From contig NZ_BEDT01000001.1 of assembly GCF_002260845.1 (NCBI RefSeq), forward strand, positions 496,001 through 560,000: DNA of 64,000 nt, in the 5' to 3' direction. A program made the position numbers and the translations under genes. The DNA comes from Pseudolactococcus reticulitermitis. GTDB lineage: Bacteria > Bacillota > Bacilli > Lactobacillales > Streptococcaceae. Each line of letters starts with the position of its first letter. Position 1 is the stretch's first letter. Below are positions 57,150 through 64,000 of this stretch, piece after piece. The notes under the pieces were generated by a model. The model did not search any database. It had not been told where the DNA came from and saw nothing but the letters and a program-made list of their open reading frames with translations.

Positions 57150-58522
57150 TAAGCCAGCACCTCCCGTGCATCTACAAATTTGCCATTGATGGCCGCCAAT
57201 GCCGCCATGGCTGGACTACAAAGGTGTGTCCTTGCACCATAGCCTTGACGCCCCTCAAAATTACGATTTGACGTTGAGGCACAGTGAACCCCCTCAGGTA
57301 CATGGTCAGGATTCATGCCCAAACACATAGAACAACCTGGCTCGCGCCATTCAAATCCTGCATCGGTGAAAATTTTATCCAAACCAAGCGTTTCGGCTGC
57401 TTTTTTAACAGGACGACTGCCCGGCACGACAATCGCCGTCAGTTTGTCAGAAATTTTATGCCCCTTGACAATCTCAGCCGCCAGCTGTAAATCGCTGAGA
57501 CGGGCATTGGTACAAGACCCGATAAAAACATATCCTAAATCAATATCACTTGGCTTGCCACCTGGTGTTAATGCCATGTATTGATAGGCACGTTCATCAT
57601 TGAAATCTTTGATTTCTGGGAAAGTTTCTGTAAATTCAATCCCCATTTCTGGGTTAGTCCCCCAAGTGACCATCGGTGCAAGTTTTGAGACATCAATCGT
57701 GATGATTTTATCATAAACTGCGTTCTCATCAGACGGTAAAGTCTGCCAGTCTGCAATCGCTGCTGCCATGTCTTTCGGTGCAAATTCACGACCAGTCACA
57801 TAATCATAAGTTTTTTGGTCAGGATTCATCAGCCCCATTTTCGAGCCAAATTCAATGGCCATGTTACAAATCGTCATGCGTTCTTCCATCTCAAGCGCCG
57901 CAATCGCTTCCCCTGTAAATTCGACGGCATAGCCCACCCCTGCATCAACACCATATTTGGCAATCAGCGCTAAAATAAAGTCTTTCGAGTAAACACCGTT
58001 GGCAGGTTTACCAACAAACTCGACCTTCATTTGCTTGGGTTTGACTTGCCATAAAGTCTGTGTCGCAAAAACATGCTCAACTTCACTCGTCCCAATCCCG
58101 AAAGCAATCGCACCGAATGCGCCGTTGGTTGCCGTATGTGAATCCCCACAAACGATGACCTTACCAGGCTGCGCATTGCCTGTCTCAGGCCCCACCATAT
58201 GCACAATCCCTTGACGGTCTGAGCCATGTGTCGCGGCATCAATGCCAAATTCTTGAACATTGCGCGCCAGCGTATCAATCTGATTTTTAGAAATCAAATC
58301 TGAGATATTGAAAATGTCAACCGTTGGCACATTATGATCAGTTGTGCCAAACGTTAAATCTGGCCGACGTACCTTGCGCCCAGCTTCGCGTAACCCTTGA
58401 AAGGCTTGCGGGCTGGTCACCTCATGAATCATATGAAAATCTACATAAAGGAGCTGTGGTTCACCCACTTCGCCCGTAATCACATGGCGCTCCCAAAGCT
58501 TATCAAATATTGTTTGTCCCAT
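57149..58522 (-). CDS. leuC: 3-isopropylmalate dehydratase large subunit
   Basis: A 457-residue aconitase-type enzyme. It has [20 protein letters not shown] near residue 24, [19 protein letters not shown] near 125, and the 4Fe-4S ligands in [13 protein letters not shown] near 336 and [11 protein letters not shown] near 397, the latter providing the CxxC pair. Normal family length. AAGGAG lies upstream of the ATG. It needs an iron-sulfur cluster, which the suf operon in this same window could supply. Confidence 0.97.
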   Translation of the reverse strand: MGQTIFDKLWERHVITGEVGEPQLLYVDFHMIHEVTSPQAFQGLREAGRKVRRPDLTFGTTDHNVPTVDIFNISDLISKNQIDTLARNVQEFGIDAATHGSDRQGIVHMVGPETGNAQPGKVIVCGDSHTATNGAFGAIAFGIGTSEVEHVFATQTLWQVKPKQMKVEFVGKPANGVYSKDFILALIAKYGVDAGVGYAVEFTGEAIAALEMEERMTICNMAIEFGSKMGLMNPDQKTYDYVTGREFAPKDMAAAIADWQTLPSDENAVYDKIITIDVSKLAPMVTWGTNPEMGIEFTETFPEIKDFNDERAYQYMALTPGGKPSDIDLGYVFIGSCTNARLSDLQLAAEIVKGHKISDKLTAIVVPGSRPVKKAAETLGLDKIFTDAGFEWREPGCSMCLGMNPDHVPEGVHCASTSNRNFEGRQGYGARTHLCSPAMAALAAINGKFVDAREVLA

Positions 58523-58547
58523 ATCTACTCCTTATCCTAACGCAATA

Positions 58548-58820
58548 TCATTTGTTTTTTAATCTAAATATGATAACCAGAACATCCACTATAAGGCCCA
58601 GCCACCAAACGATTTGAAAATACCATTTCCTTGTTTTATGGTGGCAAATATGTGCTGAAACAATCGCACCAATCCCGCCAAAACAAAACGCCAAAAGCAA
58701 TAAAGTCTTTTCACTAATCCGCCAGAGCCCACGCTGGGCACGACGTTTGTCTTCGGCATAGAGACCGAAAACCACTAAATTCCAGAGGATCAATGATCCA
58801 AGTAAGATTTTTGTCATCAT
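58548..58820 (-). CDS. DUF1294 small membrane protein in the leu operon
   Basis: A 90-residue protein with three hydrophobic segments: ILLGSLILWNLVVFGLYAED, TLLLLAFCFGGIGAIVSAHI and FQIVWWLGLIVDVLVIIFRL. The DUF1294 signature appears as EDKRRAQRGLWRISEKTLLL and HKTRKWYFQ. The role is unknown. It overlaps the leuB stop by 4 bases and lies 25 bases before leuC, so it is translated as part of the leu operon. I recall the same arrangement in streptococci, so it is not a chance insertion here. Confidence 0.85.
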   Translation of the reverse strand: MMTKILLGSLILWNLVVFGLYAEDKRRAQRGLWRISEKTLLLLAFCFGGIGAIVSAHICHHKTRKWYFQIVWWLGLIVDVLVIIFRLKNK

Positions 58821-59854
58821 AAATTAGCAATAATCGCTGCTGTCATCTCTGACAAACTCGCTGTCCCTCCCAAATCTTTGGTCAACACACCCTCTAACAG
58901 AGTTTTATTGACCGCATTTTCAATGTACTGAGCCCCTGCTGTTTCGTTAAAGCTTTCCCGCAACATCATGGCAACGGACAAAATCATCGAGATGGGGTTG
59001 GCAATGCCTAACCCTGCAATGTCAGGCGCTGAGCCGTGGATTGGTTCATAAAGGCTAGGACCATTGTCCGAATGAGAGGCAGATGGCATCACACCTAAAG
59101 TTCCCGGCAGCACACTGGATTCATCCGACAGAATGTCGCCAAAGAGATTTTCGGTGACGATGACGTCAAAGTCACTCGGATTGGTAATCATCTTCATGGC
59201 GAGACTATCGACGAGGGCATGCTCCAAAATAACATCTGGGTAACTTTTTGCGACATCATCAGCGACGATACGCCAGAGTTTAGAGGTCGCAAGCACGTTT
59301 TGCTTATCGACCGAGGTCACTTTCTTACCGCGACCACGCGCCATCTCAAAAGCGATTTTGATAATCCGCTCAATTTCTTCATAGCTATAGTCATTGACAT
59401 CACGCGCACTGCGTTCTTTCAAGGTATGCTCACCAAAGTAGATCCCGCCCGTCAATTCACGGACGACGACAAAGTCGACACCCTCAATAATTTCAGGTTT
59501 CAAGGGCGATAGATGTTTAAGCGCCTCAAAAATTTGCACCGGTCGGATATTGGCAAACAGCCCCAGTTCTTGACGCAAGGCGAGCAAGCCCTGCTCTGGT
59601 CGAATAGCCGCATCGTTGTACTGCGGACCGCCAATGGCTGCGAGAAGTATGGCATCTGCTGCTTTTGCTGCGGTCAAAGTTTTTTCTGGTAGCGGATGAC
59701 CCGCAGCATCAATGGCTGCACCACCAAAATGCTTGGCTTCGACTGTATAGTCAAACTTAATTTTAGGTGCAACAGCTGCTAAAACCTCAAGACCCGCTGC
59801 CATGATTTCTGGCCCAATCCCATCACCTGCTAAGGTTACAATTTTCTTTGTCAT
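58817..59854 (-). CDS. leuB: 3-isopropylmalate dehydrogenase
   Basis: A 345-residue NAD-dependent enzyme that makes 2-oxoisocaproate. It has TLAGDGIGPEIMAAGLEVL at residues 7-25, the substrate Arg block VRELTGGIYFGEHTLKER near 128, SVDKQNVLATSKLWR near 186, and the metal-binding TENLFGDILSDESSVLPGTL near 235, then HGSAPDIAGLGIANPISMIL with the NAD loop. Standard length. AGAAAGAA precedes the ATG. Between leuA and the DUF1294 gene. Confidence 0.97.
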   Translation of the reverse strand: MTKKIVTLAGDGIGPEIMAAGLEVLAAVAPKIKFDYTVEAKHFGGAAIDAAGHPLPEKTLTAAKAADAILLAAIGGPQYNDAAIRPEQGLLALRQELGLFANIRPVQIFEALKHLSPLKPEIIEGVDFVVVRELTGGIYFGEHTLKERSARDVNDYSYEEIERIIKIAFEMARGRGKKVTSVDKQNVLATSKLWRIVADDVAKSYPDVILEHALVDSLAMKMITNPSDFDVIVTENLFGDILSDESSVLPGTLGVMPSASHSDNGPSLYEPIHGSAPDIAGLGIANPISMILSVAMMLRESFNETAGAQYIENAVNKTLLEGVLTKDLGGTASLSEMTAAIIANL

Positions 59855-59885
59855 TTTTTCATTCTTTCTATTCCTGGCAATCTAC

Positions 59886-61460
59886 TTAATCCTCTGGATC
59901 CTCTGGATTAGCCTTTTCAGAAATTTTCTTGGTAATAATGCCCGCATTTTCACGTTGCACCAAAGTATTAGCATTGGCATAAGCAATCGCACTGGCACGT
60001 AAAACGTCAAAATCAAGACCACTGGCATTGAAGATTGTGCCGGTGTCATTATTTTCAACGGTCACATGGACTTCTGCCTGCGCATCAATCCCTTCCGTCA
60101 CGGCAATAATGTTGTAACTGTCTAGTTTCACAGATTGATTGAAGAATTGGTCAATGGCGTTAAAAATTGCTTCTACCGATCCACTACCATTGGCAGTCGT
60201 TTCGATGATTTCTTGACCTTCATTTCTCAAGCTGATGGTCACCGTCTGTGTACCATCGTCATTAGATCTAATCGCAAGGTTATCAAACTGAAAGCCTTCT
60301 GGATTTTCAACCGTTGTCCCAGCGACTAAGGCGCGAATATCTGCATCTGTAATCTCGTTTTTCTTATCAGCCAGCACCTTGAATTTAGAGAAGAGTTCCT
60401 TCATCTCAGCATCTGTTACCTCATCAAAGCCAAGTTCTTGGAGTTTCGTAATAAAAGCATGACGACCTGAAAGTTTACCGAGCGGTAGTGAATTTTTCTT
60501 AACGCCGACTAGTTCAGGTGTGATAATTTCATAGGTTTCAGGATTTTTAAGGACGCCATCTTGATGAATGCCGGATTCATGAGCAAAGGCGTTGCCACCA
60601 ATAACTGCCTTATTTTTAGGGACTGGAATGCCTGAGAAACGTGAGACAAGCTCAGATGTTGCAAAGGTTTCATTGAGGACAATATCTGATGTCGCTTGGT
60701 AATAAATCTCACGAATTTTAAGCGCAACCGCGACTTCTTCAAGTGCCACATTGCCCGCCCGTTCGCCGATACCATTGACCGTCCCTTCGACACGTCCCGC
60801 ACCAGCTTTAATCGCCGCTAACGTATTGGCTGTCGCCATCCCAAGGTCATCATGGCAATGGGGACTGAAGACGATGTCACGGTCAGATGTCACATTATCA
60901 ATCAAAAATTTGAAAGTCTCATAGTATTCAGTCGGTGTGGTGTAGCCGACTGTATCTGGGATATTGATGTAGGTTGCGCCCGCGTCCACCGCTGTTTGAA
61001 CCGCTTTGAGCAGGAAGTCTTTTTCTGTCCGCGTCGCATCTTCTGGTGAAAATTCAACAATCTCAACCAGACTTCTAGCATAGGTGACATGTTCCGTAAT
61101 TGAAGCAATGACTTCATCTGGTGTTTTTTTTAGCTTGTACTGCATATGCACAGGACTGGTTGCAATAAAGACGTGGATTTGTGGATATTTGGCATTTTTC
61201 AAGGCGTCAAAAGCTGCATCAATATCTGATTTGACAGCACGCGCCAGTCCAGTGACTGCCGTTTTGGTCAAGGTATTCGCGATCTCTTTAACCGCTTCAA
61301 ATGAATCAGGGCTAGCAGCTGGAAACCCTGCTTCAATCGCTGAGATGCCCCATTTTTCTAATTGTTTAGCAATCGCCACTTTTTCTTTGATCGAAAAATT
61401 AACGCCGGGTGTTTGTTCACCATCACGAAGACTGGTGTCTAGAAATTCAATTTTACGCAT
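59886..61460 (-). CDS. leuA: 2-isopropylmalate synthase
   Basis: A 524-residue enzyme that condenses acetyl-CoA and 2-oxoisovalerate, the first step of leucine synthesis. It has [20 protein letters not shown] at residues 5-24, the metal-binding [20 protein letters not shown] near 200, [14 protein letters not shown] near 289, and a C-terminal LeuA regulatory domain ([20 protein letters not shown]) that binds leucine. The start at 61460 has GGAG six bases upstream. Controlled by the attenuator ahead of it. Confidence 0.97.
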   Translation of the reverse strand: MRKIEFLDTSLRDGEQTPGVNFSIKEKVAIAKQLEKWGISAIEAGFPAASPDSFEAVKEIANTLTKTAVTGLARAVKSDIDAAFDALKNAKYPQIHVFIATSPVHMQYKLKKTPDEVIASITEHVTYARSLVEIVEFSPEDATRTEKDFLLKAVQTAVDAGATYINIPDTVGYTTPTEYYETFKFLIDNVTSDRDIVFSPHCHDDLGMATANTLAAIKAGAGRVEGTVNGIGERAGNVALEEVAVALKIREIYYQATSDIVLNETFATSELVSRFSGIPVPKNKAVIGGNAFAHESGIHQDGVLKNPETYEIITPELVGVKKNSLPLGKLSGRHAFITKLQELGFDEVTDAEMKELFSKFKVLADKKNEITDADIRALVAGTTVENPEGFQFDNLAIRSNDDGTQTVTISLRNEGQEIIETTANGSGSVEAIFNAIDQFFNQSVKLDSYNIIAVTEGIDAQAEVHVTVENNDTGTIFNASGLDFDVLRASAIAYANANTLVQRENAGIITKKISEKANPEDPED

Positions 61461-61487
61461 AGTATTCTCCAATTTTGATATTTTTTA

Positions 61488-61523
61488 TAAAAGAAAAGCG
61501 TCTCACTTATTAAGCAAGACGCT
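61488..61523 (-). terminator. Attenuator hairpin of the leu operon
   Basis: On the - strand AGCGTCT (61517-61523), a 13-base loop, AGACGCT (61497-61503), followed by TTTTCTTTT. It lies between the leader peptide and leuA, so it should end transcription when leucine is plentiful. Confidence 0.75.
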
Positions 61524-61526
61524 GAA

Positions 61527-61584
61527 CCTGTCCCACTTGATGAATGAACGCCAAACAGGACACAACAATAAGAGAAACCTCTTA
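61527..61584 (-). promoter_or_regulatory. Alternative hairpins of the leu leader
   Basis: Two further stems lie upstream of the attenuator: TAAGAG-AAAC-CTCTTA (61569-61584), which covers the leader peptide stop, and CCTGTCC (61527-61533) against ACAGGAC (near 61555-61562). These could compete for pairing, as in a classical attenuation switch. Confidence 0.5.
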
Positions 61585-61632
61585 GCGTGTGCCCTTCACC
61601 AACAATCGCAAGTTTGTGTTTGTCGTTTTCAT
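61582..61632 (-). CDS. Leucine-rich leader peptide of the leu operon
   Basis: A 16-codon frame, MKTTNTNLRLLVKGTR, with three Leu codons (all TTG) and a Val in a cluster, ending in TAA inside a hairpin. Its place between the promoter and the attenuator fits a ribosome stall sensor for leucyl-tRNA. Lactococcus lactis is known to use a leucine leader in its leu operon. The ribosome site is weak: AAAGGG lies about 15 bases away, and an overlapping frame from a TTG at 61636 cannot be excluded. Confidence 0.55.
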   Translation of the reverse strand: MKTTNTNLRLLVKGTR

Positions 61633-61666
61633 TCAATCAACCGTAGACCCTTTCTTATTTTATTCT

Positions 61667-61695
61667 AGTTTACCGTTTCATGTTGACTTTGTCAA
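61667..61695 (-). promoter_or_regulatory. Promoter of the leu operon
   Basis: On the - strand a perfect TTGACA (61690-61695), a 17-base spacer and TAAACT (61667-61672). The predicted start is near 61660, giving a leader of about 200 bases with the leader peptide and attenuator. Confidence 0.85.
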
Positions 61696-61761
61696 GAAAA
61701 AAGCGGAAAAATTTCGAATTGTTAGACAATTTATATATCATTTCGTGAAAATAATAGTAAT

Positions 61762-61800
61762 AAAAAGAACTTCTATTTAGACATAAAATAGAAGTTCTTT
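61762..61800 (-). terminator. Terminator of the second amino-acid ABC operon
   Basis: AAAGAACTTCTATTT and AAATAGAAGTTCTTT around a seven-base loop, followed on the - strand by TTTT. It lies 13 bases after the binding-protein stop. Confidence 0.9.
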
Positions 61801-61813
61801 GTGTCAAACATTT

Positions 61814-62632
61814 TTATTTCCCTGGGTAAACATCTTCAGAGAACCATTTTTCAGAGATTTTTTGGAATTCTCCGTCTGCATGGAGTGCTTTAAAAGCTTT
61901 GTTGATGTTGTCAACCAATTTTTTATCTGATTTGCGGGCACCAACTGCAAAATTTTCTGAGCTATAACCCGTTTTGAGAATATTGTAATCCTTAATCTCA
62001 CCATTTTTAGTCAGATAATAATCAGCATAAACATTGTCAATCAGCAAACCATCAATGCGATCAGCTTTCAAATCAAGTAGCGCTGAGTCGAAATCATCAT
62101 ATAAAGTCGCATCATTGTCTTTGACAATATCCATGAGAATTTTAGGCTGTTTGGTAAAGGCGTCATAGCCAGAAGAACCCGTTTGAGCCCCCAAGGCTTT
62201 ATTTTTCATCTCCGCAACCTTATCAATTTTACTTGATTTTTTAGTCACGAGCACTTGCTCATTTTTCATGTAAGGATTGGTAAACAGCACCTTTTTCTCA
62301 CGTTCTGTCGTCACCGAATAACCATTCCAAATCAGATCAATCGACCCGTTTTCTAATTCAGTTTCTTTCATGTCCCAATCAATCGGTTGCATTGTCACTT
62401 TAACCCCGTACTTTTTGAAAACAGCGTCAGCGAGGTCAATATCAAAGCCGACATTTTTGCCTTCTTTATCCTTGAAGCCCATGGGTACAAAGGTGTTGTC
62501 AAAGCCGATAACGACTTCTTTTTTATCTTTAATCTCAGCCCAACTATCCTTAGCTTCTTTTTTACCACAGGCTGCCAATGTCACAAAGGTTGTTAAAACA
62601 GCTACTATTCCTAAAAACTTTTTCAGTTGCAT
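61814..62632 (-). CDS. Amino-acid ABC transporter substrate-binding lipoprotein
   Basis: A 272-residue lipoprotein. The signal peptide has a lipobox (TLAAC, Cys22). The type II binding fold has VVIGFDNTFVPMGFKDKEGK, VGFDIDLADAVFKKYG, SIDLIWNGYSVTTEREKKVL and ALGAQTGSSGYDAF. The family binds polar amino acids such as cystine, glutamine or arginine; the exact ligand is not clear. It is the last gene of an operon that reads permease, ATPase, binding protein. A ribosome site GGAG precedes the ATG. Confidence 0.93.
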   Translation of the reverse strand: MQLKKFLGIVAVLTTFVTLAACGKKEAKDSWAEIKDKKEVVIGFDNTFVPMGFKDKEGKNVGFDIDLADAVFKKYGVKVTMQPIDWDMKETELENGSIDLIWNGYSVTTEREKKVLFTNPYMKNEQVLVTKKSSKIDKVAEMKNKALGAQTGSSGYDAFTKQPKILMDIVKDNDATLYDDFDSALLDLKADRIDGLLIDNVYADYYLTKNGEIKDYNILKTGYSSENFAVGARKSDKKLVDNINKAFKALHADGEFQKISEKWFSEDVYPGK

Positions 62633-62670
62633 TTGTATTTCTCCTATTTGTTTGTTTAGCTCAACACCTA

Positions 62671-63306
62671 TCAGTCTACTTTAGCATTGACCTTGATAAT
62701 GGTATCAGCGATTTTTTCAGCAAAATCCATATCGTGGGTGACAACGATTTGTGTCATCCCCAATTTTTTATTTTCCAAAATGAGATTAGCCACTTGATCA
62801 CGCAAGGCTGGATCAAGGGCTGAGGTCGGCTCATCATAGCCAATGATTTTAGGGTCAATCATCATGGCGCGCGCCAAGGCAACCCGCTGTTTTTGCCCAC
62901 CTGATAAACTAAAAGGATAGGCATTTTTTTGCTCGATGACTGCCAAATTGGTCAACAATTCTTCAGCTTTGGCAATCGCAACCTCTCTGGAGATTGACAT
63001 CGTTTTCATGGGTGAAAGCACCAGATTTTCAAGCACCGTCATATGAGGAAAAAGCTGGAAATCTTGGAAGACAAAGCCCAGTAGATTACGTGTAATCAAA
63101 GCATCTAATGCGACAGTTTCACCATCAAAAATGACTTGCCCCGCATCAATCGTTTCTAACCCTGCCAGCATTCTGAGTAGCGTTGTCTTGCCACCACCTG
63201 AGGGACCCGCAATCGCAACCACTTCGCCACTCGTGATGGTCAAATCAAAGCCATCAAAAATCACTTTGTCGCCAAATTTTTTGGTAATATTTTTTAATTC
63301 TAGCAT
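62671..63306 (-). CDS. Amino-acid ABC transporter ATP-binding protein
   Basis: A 211-residue ABC ATPase. Walker A is GPSGGGKTTLLRMLAGLETI near residue 34, the Q-loop is VFQDFQLFPHMTVLENL, the signature is LSGGQKQRVALARAMMIDPK near 133, Walker B is [15 protein letters not shown] and the H-loop is VVTHDMDFA. It is somewhat short for the polar amino acid group, losing the C-terminal helices. AGGAG lies before the ATG. It pairs with the permease and binding protein around it. Confidence 0.93.
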   Translation of the reverse strand: MLELKNITKKFGDKVIFDGFDLTITSGEVVAIAGPSGGGKTTLLRMLAGLETIDAGQVIFDGETVALDALITRNLLGFVFQDFQLFPHMTVLENLVLSPMKTMSISREVAIAKAEELLTNLAVIEQKNAYPFSLSGGQKQRVALARAMMIDPKIIGYDEPTSALDPALRDQVANLILENKKLGMTQIVVTHDMDFAEKIADTIIKVNAKVD

Positions 63307-63314
63307 CTGATCTC

Positions 63315-63950
63315 CTATTTATAGTAATCAAAACCTTGTTCAATTTTCTTCGATAGAATGGTCAAGATACCAATGAAAATCAAATAAATCAAAGCAGCCA
63401 TCATGATTGGCACTAATGAGACATCACGGCTCATGGCAATTTTGCCTGCCCGCAATAAGTCGCCCAGTCCAACCACATAAATCAAGGAAGAATCTTTAAC
63501 AAGCGTGATGATTTCATTAAAGACTGACGGCAAAACAATTTTCATCACTTGTGGCATTTGAATATAACGAATCGTCTGCCACTTGCTGAGTTTTAACACC
63601 TTTGCTGCTTCCAATTGACCATTGGGCACGGCCTTAATCCCGCCTCGGAAGATTTCGGCAAAATAAGCCGCATAATTCAATGTGAAAGCCAGCAAGGCTG
63701 CTGGAAAGCGTGGCAAGGTTGGGCCAACCATGGGGAGGGCATAAAAAATGATAATCAGCTGTACCAAGAGTGGCGTGCCGCGCATGATCCAAACATAGAG
63801 GTTGACGAACCATTTGACAACCGGAATCCGTAGCAAGAACGCCATAACCATGCCGAGGGGAATGGCTAAAATGAGCGTTAAAATAAAGACGAGGACTGTC
63901 AATTTCAGACCATCTAATAATTGGGGTAAAATTTCTATAACGTAAGACAT
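63315..63950 (-). CDS. Amino-acid ABC transporter permease
   Basis: A 211-residue permease of the HisMQ type. It has LLDGLKLTVLVFILTLILAI, YVWIMRGTPLLVQLIIIFYA, YFAEIFRGGIKAVPNGQLEA (the EAA loop) and KIVLPSVFNEIITLVKDSSL. About five membrane segments. I start it at 63950, where GGAGAG is upstream; the longer frame to 63977 runs back through this site. First gene of the operon, with a TGCTATAAT promoter and a CodY-like box. Confidence 0.92.
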   Translation of the reverse strand: MSYVIEILPQLLDGLKLTVLVFILTLILAIPLGMVMAFLLRIPVVKWFVNLYVWIMRGTPLLVQLIIIFYALPMVGPTLPRFPAALLAFTLNYAAYFAEIFRGGIKAVPNGQLEAAKVLKLSKWQTIRYIQMPQVMKIVLPSVFNEIITLVKDSSLIYVVGLGDLLRAGKIAMSRDVSLVPIMMAALIYLIFIGILTILSKKIEQGFDYYK

Positions 63951-63976
63951 ATTCTCTCCATTGTGTAATATATTCA

Positions 63977-63985
63977 ATTATAGCA
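63977..63985 (-). promoter_or_regulatory. Extended -10 promoter of the second amino-acid ABC operon
   Basis: TGCTATAAT on the - strand, with TATAAT at 63977-63982, 26 bases before the permease start at 63950. The -35 box lies at or beyond the window edge. Confidence 0.6.
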
Positions 63986-64000
63986 TGATTTCTGAAAATT
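63986..64000 (-). promoter_or_regulatory. CodY-like box at the window edge
   Basis: AATTTTCAGAAATCA on the - strand matches 12 of 15 positions of AATTTTCWGAAAATT, directly upstream of the -10 box. CodY binding there would repress the transporter in rich medium. Confidence 0.5.

Noticed and set aside
61461-61666. T-box riboswitch upstream of leuA
   Set aside because: No GGGTGGnACC-type T-box sequence was found, and a leader peptide with Leu codons explains the layout better.
61084-61668. 194-codon + strand frame opposite leuA and its leader
   Set aside because: It overlaps leuA, the leader peptide and the attenuator; composition is that of a reverse frame.

Overview
The window looks like low-GC Gram-positive chromosome, most like the family Streptococcaceae and within it a Lactococcus or Pseudolactococcus-type genome. 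This is inferred from the gene content: RNA polymerase epsilon next to RNase J1, MecA, an MsmK-type ATPase, a SUF operon with sufU, cre-like sites, and a leuABCD operon carrying a DUF1294 gene. Species cannot be fixed from sequence reading alone. Only yidC (partial), rpoY and rnjA are on the + strand; every other gene is on the - strand. I saw no rRNA, tRNA, insertion sequence, integrase or CRISPR array.

Layout. 1-5.9 kb: end of yidC, a GNAT gene, the tRNA t6A genes tsaD and tsaB with two RimI-like acetyltransferases between them, then rpoY-rnjA. 6-10.6 kb: a beta-glucoside PTS locus (ROK sugar kinase, GH1 6-phospho-beta-glucosidase, EIIC, GntR regulator) whose promoter overlaps a perfect-consensus cre site. 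10.6-15.1 kb: adenosine deaminase, a membrane-anchored nuclease, a SprT-like protein and Tex. 15.1-19.5 kb: a strikingly AT-rich island with a TrlF-type PHP plus ATPase gene, broken by one missing base, and an unknown membrane protein. 19.6-26.2 kb: SUF iron-sulfur operon sufC-D-S-U-tgt-B, with an unusual tRNA-guanine transglycosylase inside it. 26.2-31.4 kb: TagO/MraY-family transferase, MecA, an amino-acid ABC transporter, a DUF4430 lipoprotein and a sugar ABC ATPase.

31.6-40.8 kb: a sortase-assembled pilus operon (basal pilin, 1741-residue adhesin, backbone pilin, class C sortase) with a clear promoter. 41.2-42.6 kb: DEAD-box helicase. 42.7-52.1 kb: an anaerobic energy operon, hydC-hydB-hydA, a 44-residue gene, an ECF S component, flavodoxin and pyruvate:ferredoxin oxidoreductase. 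Together these would let the cell split pyruvate, pass low-potential electrons to flavodoxin or ferredoxin, and release H2 with NADH as co-donor. That is remarkable for this family. The operon has an extended -10 promoter with a cre-like site just downstream, and 97-bp tandem repeats between hydC and hydB.

52.3-56.4 kb: a membrane glycosyltransferase and a GH18 protein with two carbohydrate-binding modules, behind a 38-bp perfect palindrome. 56.5-61.7 kb: leuA-leuB-DUF1294-leuC-leuD with a leucine-codon leader peptide and attenuator. 61.8-64 kb: a second amino-acid ABC transporter with a CodY-like box at the window edge.

The candidates for something new are the hydrogenase/PFOR operon with its small protein and repeats, the split TrlF island, the queuine-type-looking tgt inside suf, and the glycosyltransferase/GH18 pair under a palindromic operator.
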